DNA of 64,000 nucleotides, taken from Aselliscus stoliczkanus (lineage: Eukaryota > Chordata > Mammalia > Chiroptera > Hipposideridae). Location: the NCBI GenBank assembly GCA_033961575.1, contig CM066731.1, positions 138,005,001 through 138,069,000 on the forward strand. Reading direction: 5' to 3'. The notes beneath the pieces were generated by a model. That model was not told the origin of the DNA. It did no database searches and worked only from the letters and a program-made list of their open reading frames with translations. The translations under genes and the position numbers were made by a program. The first letter of the stretch is position 1, and each line of letters begins with the position of its first letter. Below, in pieces: positions 10,858 through 22,270 of the stretch.

Positions 10858-11733
10858 TTAAAGAAGCCCTTTTAGCATTTCCTGCAAAGCTGGCTTGGTG
10901 GTAATGAATTCCCTTAACTTATTTTTTTCTGCAAAGCTCCTTATCTCGCCTTCGATTTTAAATGATAACCTTGCTGGATACAGCAATCTTGGTTGTAGGC
11001 CTTTATTTTTCATCACTTTGAAAACCTCCTGCCACTCTCTTCTGGCCTGCAAAGTTTCTGTAGAAAAGTCAGCTGATAATCTTATGGGGGTACCCTTGTA
11101 AGTAACTTGCTGCCTTTCCCTTGCTGCTTTAAGGATTCTGTCTTTGTCCTTAACCCTTGCCATTTTCACTATAATGTGTCTTGGAGTGGGCCTGTTTGGA
11201 ATCATCCTGTTTGGAACTCTCTGCACTTCCTGGGCTTGTATTTCAATGTCCTTTGCCAGGTTAGGGAAGTTTTCAGACATTATTACTTCAAATATATTCT
11301 CAATCCCTTGCTCCCTCTCTTCTCCTTCTGGTACTCCAATGACCCTTAGGTTATTGCGTCTGATGTTGTCCCCCAGCTCTCTTAAACTATTTTCCATGTT
11401 TTTCATTCTTTGTTCTTTTTGTTGTACCGCATGGGTGATCTCTGCTATTTTGTCTTCTAAGTCACTGATTCGATTTTCTGCTTCATCCAGTCTGCTAGTG
11501 ATTCCATCAAGTTTGTTATTTAATTCAGTAATTGTGTTCTTAAGTTCTAGCTGGTTGCTTTTCATGATTTCTCTATCCTTCTTTATATTTTCATTAATTT
11601 CCTTGAACATTCTAATAATCAGTGTTCTGAACTCTGTCTCCGATAGGTTGGTTACCTCTATTTCCTCTATTTCCACTGATTCAGGAAGTTTCTTCTGTTC
11701 TTTTATTTGTGTTATGTTTCTTTGTCTCCCCAT
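10858..11733 (-). CDS. LINE-1 ORF1 protein (RNA-binding chaperone), intact
   Basis: A 291-residue open frame from methionine to stop. L1 ORF1p forms trimers that coat L1 RNA and act as a nucleic-acid chaperone in the cytoplasmic ribonucleoprotein. Residues about 50-120 are a long coiled coil with regular hydrophobic heptads (ELNNKLDGITSRLDEAENRI and onward). About 125-215 is the RRM (NNLRVIGVPEGEE, later PRHIIVKMARVKDKDRILKA). The remaining ~75 residues are the C-terminal domain (TYKGTPIRLSADFS … LQPRLLYPARL). It is shorter than the human protein (338 residues), mainly at the N terminus. No stop or frameshift is seen, although its partner ORF2 is broken. Confidence 0.92.
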   Translation of the reverse strand: MGRQRNITQIKEQKKLPESVEIEEIEVTNLSETEFRTLIIRMFKEINENIKKDREIMKSNQLELKNTITELNNKLDGITSRLDEAENRISDLEDKIAEITHAVQQKEQRMKNMENSLRELGDNIRRNNLRVIGVPEGEEREQGIENIFEVIMSENFPNLAKDIEIQAQEVQRVPNRMIPNRPTPRHIIVKMARVKDKDRILKAARERQQVTYKGTPIRLSADFSTETLQARREWQEVFKVMKNKGLQPRLLYPARLSFKIEGEIRSFAEKNKLREFITTKPALQEMLKGLL

Positions 11734-13463
11734 TCTGGCTTACTCTTTGTGTTTGCTTCAATATAACAGATAGATCCCCCAGATTTCTCAGTCTTTTCTG
11801 GGTAAACTTATATGGTGTGTGTCCTTTATATTTGAATTACTCAGTCTCCCTATTCTCCTGTGCTTGTATCTGAGGTGTTCCTTGTGTCGTGCGTCCTCAC
11901 TTGTTGAAGTTTTAGTTTTGATTACTTTTGGTTTGTCAGTAGGTGGGATTGACTCCCAGATTGATTAGCTGTGAGGATCAGCAGTTTCTGCAGTTTATGA
12001 GCTGCTGTGAGAGGATTGACCCTCTGATGAAACTTGGACCCTATGGGTCTTAGTACCTGTAGTAACTTCTTTTGGGTGTGACTCTTGTATGTCAAACCCA
12101 GAAATGCTCTGGTTTTATCTAAAGTTGGCCTCCGGGTATGATGATTCTTGTGTCTGTTTGTTTGGACCCACTGCTGCAGAGTGATTTTAGAGCATAACAG
12201 ATCAACAAGAACAACCTCCGCAGCCACCAAAGGAAACCAAATGTCGCACAATTAAAAACAACCAACCATCAAACTACAGTCAACTTGTACAGAAATATCA
12301 ATCATACTACTGAAGAAACCACACAGAACCAACACAAAAACCACATACTCACTAATAACAGAACAGGAAACAACAGAAACTACAAGATCCTAAAATACAA
12401 AATAGAATAAACATGAGAAACCGATTAGCTATACCTAAAAAATAAAAAATAAAAATAAACTAAAATAATAATAAAAAAGTAAGAAAAATTTAAAAAATAA
12501 AATTTGCAGAAAAAAGGAAAAAGAGGGAAAGTATAGCAGTGAGAAGAATGAATAAAATAAGAGAGAAAGTGAGGGTGGGGAAAAAGAAAAAGAAAAGAAA
12601 GAAAAAGAAAAAGAAAAAGGAAAAAAAAAAATATATATATATATTTGTCTACACACCCATATATATGGACATATATTCACCTATATACACCTATATATAT
12701 ACGCCTATATTAAAAACTACAATATGATTATAATGAAATAGAAATAAAAACCAAAAACAACCAAGATAAGCAGCCAATAAAGGGAAAACAAAACAGAATA
12801 AAACCAAACAAACCAAAAATACTCCGTGCTGGTCTAGGCTAAAGTCCACCAAGCTCTCTTCAGATTGTCTGCTGTACAAAAATTCCTGTGCGTCTTGTGG
12901 GAACAGTAGGCCACCTGATGCTAGCGTGATCCTGGCACTGCAGGTTTGCTGTACTTGAGTGTGGTTGTGACGTGTGATTGGTGGTTTTTACAAAGTCACT
13001 GCCTTTTGCTTTTGCCTGTCCCAAGGCAGGCTGCACCCCAAAGGCTCAATGAGTGTCTCTGGGCACCCTTTTGGTTGACAGCCGTGGAGAATTAAAGAAT
13101 TCCTCACTACCAAAAGCCTGCTGCTAAGAATCTGTTAATTAGTGCCTCAGCAGATGAACCTGCCCTGCCTCCCAAGCCTTGCCTAAAGGTGGCGGCGGGG
13201 TGGGTAGTCTCACTCTGCTGCCTTTACTGGGTGGAAATTCTCAACCCCTGCAGGTAAGGATATCTTCCTAGTCTGCCCCTATTGCTCCCTTCAGGAGTCA
13301 GTTTAAGACTGTCTTGGCGGTGGACAAAGTTTGTGGGAGTGGGTGAGTTATTGGGTTGTTTTTTTTTTTTTTTTGCTTTCTGTTCAAGAGTAGAAAAAGG
13401 GAAAAAAAATAAAAAACATAAAAATAAACAAAGCCACAGTTCCAACACTGTTTCAAGCTAAGG
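11734..13463 (-). repeat. L1 5' UTR, A-rich and simple-repeat segment
   Basis: Lies between ORF1 and the GC-rich promoter monomers. It includes A-rich low-complexity sequence (12435-12625 on the + strand), short (TA)n runs near 12630-12710 and a moderately GC-rich part near 13000-13300. Open frames here are low-complexity artefacts. The placement inside the L1 is inferred from continuity between ORF1 and the monomers; no independent insertion boundary is visible. Confidence 0.7.
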
Positions 13464-14410
13464 CCTTTGCCTCTTATGCTCCAGCGGAGTTCCTGCTGCT
13501 CTCCCAAAGGGTCTGCCGGGATTTAGGGAATTGCGCGCACCCTACCGTGTGGCCAAGATCCCCGCTCCGCGTCTCTCGGGGACCTGCGTCTCCACCCGGT
13601 GCACTGCTTGTCCGAGCGAGTCCTCTTTTTCCCCTGCTCCCGGGTTCCAGGCTTCTGCCTCGGAGCCGGCGCGCCCGCGCGGAAATCCTGCTGCTCTCCC
13701 AAAGGGTCTGCCGGGATTTAGGGGACTGCGTGCACCGTGCTGCGTGGCTCCGATCCCCGCTCTGTCTCTCCGGGATCTGTGACTCCAGCCGGCGCTGCGT
13801 CTCCGCGGGCGAGTCCTGTGTTTCCCCTGCTCTCCGGTTTAAGGCCTCTGCCTTGGAGCCGGCGCGCACCCGCGCCGTTCCTCCTGCTGCGCTCCTGGAG
13901 CTACTGCTGCCGGGGGTCAGGGGACTGCGCGCACCTGTCCCAGCGGCTCCGATCCCCGCTCCGTCTCTCAGGGACCTGCGTCTCCGCCCAGGGCGCGCTG
14001 CTTCTCCGCGGGCGAGTCCTCTGTTTTCCCCCTGCTCCCGGGTTTCAGGCTTCTGCGCTCCGCGGGGACCCGGTGGGCACAGAGACTGATCCCTGAACCG
14101 GGAGGGTGCAGGGACTGATCTTGCCCTGTCGCTGCGGGGCTCTGCACCCTGCTACCTGGGGACCTGGCGAGCCGCGGGTGCAGCTCGTACCTCTGCACAG
14201 TCGTCTCCTCTCTCTCCTCCCGCACTTGCCCGGCCTGAGGCTTCTGCCTCAGACTGCAAACCAACGCGCTCTGGCTGAACTCGAGGTGGGCCGCGGGCCG
14301 CAGGGAGCGAGCCGGGGCAACACTCACCGTGACTCAGCAGCCGCGGGTGCGGGCTGCACCTCACGCGTCTCGCCGCCCTCCTCCCCTACTCGCCCGGCCT
14401 GCCCACCTTC
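13464..14410 (-). promoter_or_regulatory. L1 promoter: about five tandem monomers of ~190 bp
   Basis: The phrase GCTTCTGCCT or a close variant, preceded by a C-rich TTTCCCCTGCTCCCGG-type block, recurs at 13464, 13651, 13844, 14049 and 14240. This gives unit lengths of about 187, 193, 205, 191 and 170 bp. Units share GGGACCTGCGTCTCC, GATCCCCGCTC and GGGTCTGCCGGGATTTAGG blocks. Tandem promoter monomers are well known from rodent L1 5' UTRs. CpG density is high. The overlapping open frames here are GC-rich artefacts. Confidence 0.85.
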
Positions 14411-14530
14411 CAGCAATCCTTGTGTGGAACTCTTAGTCGCTCTGTGTGATGAGTAGATGTCTCTTTGAAGCGTATTAGAAGTTCAAATTGTGGATATTTC
14501 CAGGGGAGATTTCATGGAGCCCTCCTCACA

Positions 14531-14542
14531 GCCGCCATCTTG
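14531..14542 (-). promoter_or_regulatory. YY1-type motif at L1 5' end
   Basis: Read on the minus strand this is CAAGATGGCGGC, starting 6 bases inside the L1 5' end at 14548. Human L1 has a YY1 site at the equivalent place that positions transcription start. Its presence shows the L1 is complete at its 5' end. Confidence 0.8.
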
Positions 14543-14548
14543 CCCCTC

Positions 14549-15006
14549 TTTTTTTTTTTTTTTTTAAGATTTTATTGGGGAATTGGGGGAGGGGAACAGC
14601 GTTGGGGAATTGGGGGAGAGGAACAGACAAGTTACTGTCTTTTTGTTCTTCAGTCTAGTTGCAGAGGATGTTGCTTCACTGGCCCATGTTGGTATCATCA
14701 TTGCGCTCTTCCCGGATGAGGCACATCGGTCGCTGGCCTCTGGATGGTTGCTCACCGCGGCTATTGGCAGCTCAAGCTGGCTGCCAGCCGCTCACGCTGG
14801 CTGCGGGCCACTCACTGTAGCCTATGGCAGCCCACTGCAGCAGGGGTGCAGCCTACACCATCGCCGGGGCTTACACAGCCCAGCTCCAGGTGGAGCTGTT
14901 GTTAGCTGTAGAGGGCAGTGTCACTGGCCCTCATATGTGGGATCCGAACCGGGGCCACTGGCATCCCAAAACCAGCTCTTAACCAATGCACCACTCGGCC
15001 GGCCGG
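14549..15006 (-). mobile_element. tRNA-derived SINE, long form, joined to the L1 5' end
   Basis: A complete long-form member of the GGCCGGCC family, in the same orientation as the L1. Its poly(A) (14565-14549 on the minus strand) is followed directly by the first base of the L1. Its 5' end (15006) abuts the L1 target-site duplication. There is no duplication between SINE tail and L1, unlike the other SINEs in the window, which have their own pairs. Confidence 0.92.
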
Positions 15007-15020
15007 AGAGACCCTGTCTT
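15007..15020. repeat. target-site duplication, right copy (of SINE-L1 chimera)
   Basis: AGAGACCCTGTCTT, identical to 6354-6367. It lies outside the SINE, so SINE and L1 behave as one insertion. Confidence 0.9.
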
Positions 15021-15812
15021 GATGAATAAGAGTGACTTTAATATGCATTCCACATGCATATGACTTACGGTGTCCCTCAAACAAATCACTTGAGGGGCTG
15101 CCAACATTGTTTCCCTGTCCTGAGAGTTGGGGAGTAAAGAAATAGGCTAAGTCTTGCATTGCCTAGAAGAGTTCCTAATAGCATGCTTACCAAAACCCAT
15201 GATGAGCTGGCAGGATACTTGGTAGGATCCTCTGTTTCAATCAGCCAAGCCACGCCCAGTTTCTCACAATTTCTGTTTTAGGGAAATGTATTTCTCAAGA
15301 AAGGGGTATGAGTGGCATTTGGGGCAAGATAATTCTTTGCTTTATAGAATGGTATTATACATGGCAGGAATTTTAGCATCCCTGGTCTTAACCCACTAAA
15401 TTCTAAACATCTCCCCAACCATCCCACCTGTCCAGTCACTGTGACAACCAACATGCTTCCCACACATTTCCAAATGTATGGAACAACTCAAGTGATGACT
15501 ATTAGCTAACCCTTTACAGCCAATTTAAACCTTCTCTACGGGAGGCACAACATACCCCACCAGACACACCATAAAAGGGGTTGAGTGGCATTGGACCTCC
15601 AGTGACTGTATCTCCATTCAAGAACACAGTGATTAAGTGAGAAAAGGCAGAAATGAACTTTCCCCATTAACATCCTCAAACCAATTCCAGTCAACTATCT
15701 TACCATGAGGCAGAAATTCAGACTAAAAGGATGTGAAATTTTTCTGAAAGTAAAGCTTTTTTTGTATGGTGGCTTACTGAGGAATAGCTTGGTGATTTGA
15801 CACTGATATTTC
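15021..15812. other. intergenic, no gene seen
   Basis: Unique-looking sequence without recognisable repeat, exon or RNA. Confidence 0.4.
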
Positions 15813-15897
15813 TATTGGGTTGTCGGAAAGGTCATGACTCATTTTTGCAAGGAAAAACATAGAAAAAATACGTCATGACTTTTCCAACAACCCAATA
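15813..15897. mobile_element. 85-bp mariner-like hairpin MITE
   Basis: TATTGGGTTGTCGGAAAGGT at the left end is matched in inverted orientation by the right end, with about 24 of 26 positions pairing, around a ~33-base A-rich loop. The ends carry TA, the mariner target. A second copy of the same family lies in GLS intron 3 (47164-47246). Confidence 0.85.
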
Positions 15898-16904
15898 ATA
15901 TTGAAACAGCATCCCTGAAAAAAACTATTCCCTTTAGGGGGTAATATAAATTCAGATTTTCATCTATAGTTAGAGACACATTTGGTCTTATTCAAGAGAT
16001 CATTTTTAAAAACTCAGTAAGTAAAGAAAAATAAGAATAGAAGTACCATGCCTCAAATGCCATGGTAATACACTACGATATTAATTTTTTTTAAATTGCT
16101 TGCTTGACATGCTTTTAATAAGTCAATTTCTATTAATTTCTGTAATTTTTCACAATCCTATGTTTAAATTGTTTAAAGATAAGGGTAAGGATAAGAATGA
16201 CATAGCATCACAGCCAAATGCATTGCCAGTTTATGGTGAGTAAATCAAAGTTCCAGGAGCCATAAAGTATGTCATTGGGGGAGTAAAGTCCTTTTGTTTC
16301 CTTTTAGATAAGATATATATGTAGAAGGCTCATGAATGGCAATAGTGATAGTTTATTAAATAATGCTCAAACAACATGATTGACAAGAAAATTATATGGA
16401 AAATAAACTTTAAAACAATTTATTTAAAGTAAAATATATATCTATGGTAGCTTTTAGAGGATGGAAAGTACGGACATGGGTTTTGAGAATATGAACATGT
16501 TCTTGCAACACTAGTCTTTATTCCCAGAATAAGGGTTAGGATTGGCTTCCATTTTCAATATTGAACATTTGGTACACAATGATGCTAATTTGGTGGGATA
16601 CAGGTGGTTAAATTTTTGGTTATGTTGATAAAAAAGGCAATTATACTTCTTCCCTAATGGTCCATGGGTTGGTCAGATGACAATTTAGGAACTCTACCAT
16701 GAGTTCCAGGGATGCAGGGGCCATGTTGATGTTGCTCCAGTGCTAAATAAGAGCACAGTATCTAGCCCACAGAAGGCTCTTGAAGCAGTGGATGAGTTAA
16801 AAAACACTCACTCCTTTCTTCTACTATGATAGCCACAGTTCTGGGTGATTCTTCCACTGAACCATACTCAATTTAACGAACTCTTATTGCTAATAACAAC
16901 TTTC

Positions 16905-17105
16905 ATCATTATGCATTTATTGTGTGCCAGGCACATGATGACCATATTTCAGTTAATTATTAAATCAACTTCATGGCATAAGCATTATTAACATTTTCAA
17001 ATAAAGAAGCTGGATCTTAGAGAGGTCAGTAGTTTGCTCAGGATAACATGACACCAAGATGCAACTCCAGGTCTCTAAGACCTGGGTCTATTTACTGAGT
17101 GACTG
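16905..17105 (-). repeat. MIR-type ancient SINE fragment
   Basis: Diverged match to the mammalian-wide MIR core in reverse orientation (TATTGTGTGCCAGGCAC, then a run resembling GAGGAAACTGAGGC and the following AAGGTCAC region). Confidence 0.65.
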
Positions 17106-18229
17106 TCATGAGTGAGACACTGCTAGGAGACAGGGTTAGAGACTTCTGTGACTCCCTGGCCTCTAGTGAGGCAGAGGGCTAGCATACAAGTCATTCTATT
17201 CACTATTAAATAGGCTATAATAGAAGAAGAAAATAGAAGGCAGCAACTAGTACAATTTAAGGAGGAAGGAGAAATTCCCAGAATTTAGAAATATTGCTAA
17301 TCATACAATGATAGGAAAATGACAGAATTTATATGTTGGCTCTCTGGATTCCCAGAGGCAAGCAAATTATGTAAGGAGAGCAAACCATTATATCTGGGTG
17401 TCCAACAACCCTGTCGCCAGGTTCTAGTTCTCTTCGGGCGGCTCTACACAGCGGGCCAGCCAGCGTGTATTAAGTGAAGCTGCTGAAACTAGACAATGCT
17501 TACCTCAAACACCCCCAATACAATTTTTGTATAAGAGTTGTAACTTGTACATCACTCCCACCGACTTGAAAAGCTTTTCCCTGTTATTTCTGAGAGTTGC
17601 TGAAGGGTTGCCTCACATGTAGGAAAAAACCAAGTCCTTCCTCTCCTACTTGGGTTCCCTCTTGCCAATGTCCAATGCAGCTAAAGCTTCCTTAAGGAAT
17701 ATTCCCCCACCGCTGCTAAGGACCCTTAACCAGTCCATGACCCACCTTTACCCAGCAGAGTCTCAGGAGGTGGGAAAAGCCCCTCTCTGCAGTCAACTGG
17801 CCTCAAAGACCCCACTGATAGCACCCATGTCTCTCACAATAGAATTTCTTCCCGTTTTTATTGCCTGTAAGCAAAAACTTGTCTCAACAAGCAGCAGCAG
17901 CAGTTCTCTATGGTGTCACTCTCCTGCTTATGTACATCCAAGAAAAATGTTTTCTTTCCTTGCTGCTGAAATATAAGTAAACACACATACACATGCACTC
18001 AACACAGGGGACTTGGAAATCTAGCCCAAAGTTACACAGTCAGCCATTTCGCTTACTAAACCAAAAGGCTTAATACTCTGTGCATGCCTTATGTTTGTGC
18101 AATTAAAAGAACCCATTTTGGGCTTTTTTTTTTTTTTTTTTTAACAGAGAGACAGTGTAAAGGTGAATGAATATTTACTTGTGAAGACCAAAACCACCAA
18201 AAAACTTCACAAATTCTAAAGTTCAGCCT

Positions 18230-18355
18230 CAGCCAAGACCCCAATTATTTATAGGTGAAGAAATTGAGAGTCGGGAATATTAAGTTCAGTGGTTAAAATC
18301 ATATAGGTAGAGAGAGCCAGGGTTAGACTCTAGATTTTCTGACTCCCAGTCTAAT
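18230..18355 (-). repeat. MIR-type fragment
   Basis: Contains AGGTGAAGAAATTGAGAG and AGCCAGGGTTAGACTCTAGA, recognisable as reverse-orientation MIR, strongly diverged. Confidence 0.55.
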
Positions 18356-21300
18356 GCTGTTTTGGGGGAGGGAGAGAAGAGGAGGTAAAGAGAGGAGGTT
18401 TGATACTTTTTCCTCTTTAGGAGAAAGAATGGATTTCTCTGTTCTCCCCCAGTTTTTTGGTGAGTTTTCAGTCATCTGCTTGGTATGTGTCATTTCTGGC
18501 TCCTGCATTTTCAACACAGCCGACTCTTGTATACTGAATTCAGAGGCTCTGTGGTTTTCTGGTAAGCTCAACATAAGCCTCCTCCAAAGAGAGAGTCAGC
18601 ACAGCCCTCCTCATTCTAAAAATATGCTGTCTGTTTTGGTTGAAATGGTTAAATTATTATTAAGCCTCATTTTATTAGCGCTTGAATTGTGTCTAAATTC
18701 CTTTCACTATTTTCCTTTTCAATTTCCTGTGTTCTGGCCCACTTTCCACCTTTATTTATATTTTTATCTTTGAATAAACTGATTATGGTATGTTCTACAT
18801 AGCCTAGAATCATTTACTTATGCTTCCTAATAAACCAGTTTCTCCAGATTGTCATTACTGTTCAAACCTTTTCCCTTAGTGTGGATGCATAAATATATTG
18901 CCAGAGGGCCTGGAACATGATTTTACCAGTACCAAGGGCAGTATTACTCTTCTGCTACGTCTCCTTCTCCCTAGTTTAGGGAATGGCTCCTTTCTCGGCC
19001 ATTCAGTGTGATGTGGAAAAAAATGTTAGGGGTAGGTTTGTAGCAGCTGTTTTACCACATTCCTATGAAAATGTCTGCAGGCACAGACTGCTTCATTCAC
19101 GGCCCAAAAAAGGTCTTCTCCAGTCCTGGTAATCTGCCTTGGTTGATCCCTGATAGAATGCAGACTTTAGTATGCATAAGAAACACCTGGGAGGTAAGAT
19201 TCCTGGCATGCACCCCCAAGGCCCTATGATTCTGTCCTTCCTGGGGAGAGCCCAACAACCCGTCAGCAGCATCTACGTGATTCTGGTGCAGGCTGTCTGC
19301 AGAGCATTCTTTGAGAAATATTGATTGGGATTTTAGAATTAGTCTCAATATTCTTTTAAAAATTATCTTCTTTAAACTGTGGCTGGATGGTCAGTTTTGA
19401 GGAATAATAGAGGAGATTTAGAAACAGATGGGGAGTGGCCAGATTTCTCAAGTCCCTTCCTCTACGATTCTACGATTCTGCACTTTTTTGGATAACATGT
19501 AATACATCTGAATCCATGGAATTTAGATTCAGTGTGGAGAGATATCTCGCATCTTTTCCTCCGTAACTGAAGATCCTATAAGATAAACGTTTATGCTAAA
19601 ATGTAGGAAGTGTATGTATCGAAGCTTTGGCACCGTTTTTTGGAGTTATTCTCTGCTAATTAAATAAAACCACACTTGAGAATCTATACGGTCTGTTTTA
19701 ATTCTCACATTCTGGGCACAGTTTGCTTGGTTTTACAAAATTAGGACTAAAGTGGATAGTTTCTGTAAATAGGAACAGAGGAGGAATGTGCCCTGAGAAT
19801 TAAGATGAGCCTTAGAACCTGAAGTAAAAAGTTTGGAACTTCAGGACAGGGCAGGGCTCCCTTACGGGTGGAGCAGACAGATTTTCAGTGGTGTGATTTT
19901 AGGATACAAGGCCACTTCAATATAAAATTCCTTTATGGGGTTTAGGTGGCTGATCCCAAAGCCTCCAACTCTGTAATGATAAAACTTAAAGATATATGCC
20001 TGAAAGATGATTTCTCAAATTCATTACTATTTTATATAAAGGATTTCCATTCAAGTTTCCAGAAATCTGTTTTTAATGTGGAGGGGAAAATTGCCACAGA
20101 GAGTTGGAGGGAGGGATGGGGGAGAATGCGAACAAACTACGTGGACCAAACTGGAGTATAAAAATAGATAACTAAAAAAAAAAAAAAGGTCATTGACACC
20201 ACAACTGTTCCTATTCTGCTCATCTTATTCAGTAAACAAGACACTGAACAGAATTCTGGAGAAAAATACCTGACTGTGCAGCAACCTCAACTAATGGAAT
20301 GATAGAAATTCCGAGTAGGCTTAAAGTACAAAGGACCCTGACAAAGCAGATGCCACTGTGTTCATATACTTCAAAGGGAGGGTCTCAGCTCTGGCTGTTA
20401 AATGTTAAGCATACATTTAAACACAAACATGGAAATCTCTCCAAAACTTCCCTATGAGCTGCCTTCCACATTGGGGTTTTCTAAACAGGAATAGTCTAAA
20501 GGAGGATGTGAGAACCAGGCTGGGGGAGGAACCTTAAAGAAAAATCAAAGCCAGGTAAGAAGGAAGACTCAAGGTGGACAAAAAAAAAATACAGGGGAGA
20601 CTGTCAATCTAGAGAATGAAGAAGGGATGGTACCTAGCATAGTCCATGACACTTAGGGACATTCGTAAATATTCATGGGGAGAAGGGATGGAAGACAGAA
20701 TTTCCTACTAAAGGCTTCCTAAGTTGTGGGAAGAGATGGCGGGCTACAAAATATTCTGTTGTAACTAAAAACCAAATGGGACCAAATCTAGAATCCAAAC
20801 AGAAAAGGATATTAGTAGTACTTCCTTTCACAGACCTAAGCAAAAGTACAACTCAGGAAACTAAAACTGGTGACTTAGCCCATTGGTAAATGATTCAAAG
20901 GCACATGTGACACTAGAAGCAGGCACAAGCTATGCATAGCAGGGACATTTCTGCTGAAAGTTCAGGAGAGGTAGTACCTTGAAGCAGTACTTGTGATTTA
21001 TCTCCTCTGTTTGTAGTTAGTGGCCCCTGCACTTCCTCTTTTTCAAATCCCTCTTCTGCATAAAGATTAGTTTTACTCCAGAACCATCTGTGTATGTTGA
21101 AATGTAGTGGACAGTGTGAAAGAAAGGAAGTGAGTTAAAGAATAAGTAGGAAGAGGCCAGGATACAAAGGCATGGTGTTTGATGGAGGCATTTTCTTTCA
21201 CTTTTCCTTCTGGATGTTGGCTCAAGAAGGACCCCCAAAATTTGACATCAGGTTTTCTGGCATAATGTTTGCCAATTTTACATGTGTGTATGTGTGAGTG

Positions 21301-22109
21301 GGGGATCTTTCACTATATCTTTGGTTGGACTTTATTGGTTAGTAAATATTGAACTCCAGCAACAAGCATTTCCTGCGTGCCTTCTCTATGCCAGATTGTG
21401 GCCATGAGAGAAGCAGCCATTCTACCCGGGACCTATGAACCTTACAGTCCAATAGGGGTGAAATGGTCACATGGGATTATTCATTTGCTTGAAACAGAAG
21501 AACAGGTGTTATGACAGTTCTTAAGGAAACATATTTGAGGAGGTGACATTGAAGCTAAGACCTGGAGGACAATTTTGCCAGTAACAAAAAGGTTAGATGA
21601 GGGTTTCAGGCAGAGGGAACAGCATGTGCAGAAGCAGTGAGTTCCAAAATTACAATTTAGGAGGGCCTTAGAGGTAGCAATTTGACTCTGAGTGGTGAGC
21701 TAGAAGCTGTTTCTGCATAGCATTTTACTTGAGGTTTAGATCAATTGTGCATATCAAAGAAGAGGGGGGTTTGATGCATATTATAAGGAAAGGGATAAAG
21801 TCCCCAAATCTCTAGTGCTACTACCCTGCAGGGGCCATGAGATAGGTGTGGCTTATCTGAAGACCTCAAAGAAGGCAATATTGCTGGAGCATAAACCTCA
21901 GTGGAAGACTGGCTGAAGCCGTAGCTACACCTTAGGCAAAGCCAAGAAAGCCCTGTAGGGAAGATTACAAATTTTTTAACTTTATCCTAACTGCAATGGG
22001 AAGCCACTAAGGGTTTTAAGCTGGAGAATAACATAATCTGATTTATAGTTTAAGAAGATCATTCTAGCTTCTTGATATAAATGGATTGCAAGGGACAAGT
22101 TCCTGCGTG

Positions 22110-22270
22110 GGCCTATCCCTGAACAATACACATGCATTACTTACTTAATTCTCACAACAGCCCTCCAAACCTGTGCTATTATCTTCACTTTACAAGTGAG
22201 GAAACTGAGGCCCTTTGAAGTTATATAAATTGTCCAGTGTAACACAGAGACAAGCAAGTAAACAAGTGCA
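22110..22270 (-). repeat. MIR-type fragment
   Basis: Clear MIR text: TTCTCACAACAGCCCTCC, then CACTTTACAAGTGAGGAAAC and TGAGGCCC, reverse orientation. Confidence 0.75.

Larger units (their letters stand above)
6368..15006 (-). mobile_element. full-length LINE-1 with a SINE fused to its 5' end
   Basis: On the minus strand the order is: SINE (15006-14549, ending in its own poly(A)); L1 5' end with YY1-type motif (14548-14531); tandem promoter monomers (14410-13464); A-rich 5' UTR segment; ORF1 (11733-10858); ORF2 (10810 to about 7045, broken); 3' UTR with G-runs; poly(A) (about 6410-6368). A single pair of 14-bp target duplications encloses everything, and there is none between SINE and L1. ORF1 and the endonuclease reading frames are open, so the copy is fairly young, but ORF2 carries several frameshifts or stops and cannot make a complete protein. 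Confidence 0.88.

Noticed and set aside
12435..12720. Purine-rich low-complexity stretch that could look like a separate satellite
   Set aside because: It is continuous with the L1 5' UTR between ORF1 and the monomers and has no boundary of its own.
13474..14456. Several 100-200-residue open frames on both strands
   Set aside because: All lie in the GC-rich L1 promoter monomers, change frame from unit to unit and show no protein family.
18354..18773. 139-residue open frame with a hydrophobic C-terminal half
   Set aside because: It begins inside an old MIR fragment, has no recognisable domain and no flanking splice or promoter signal that I can support.
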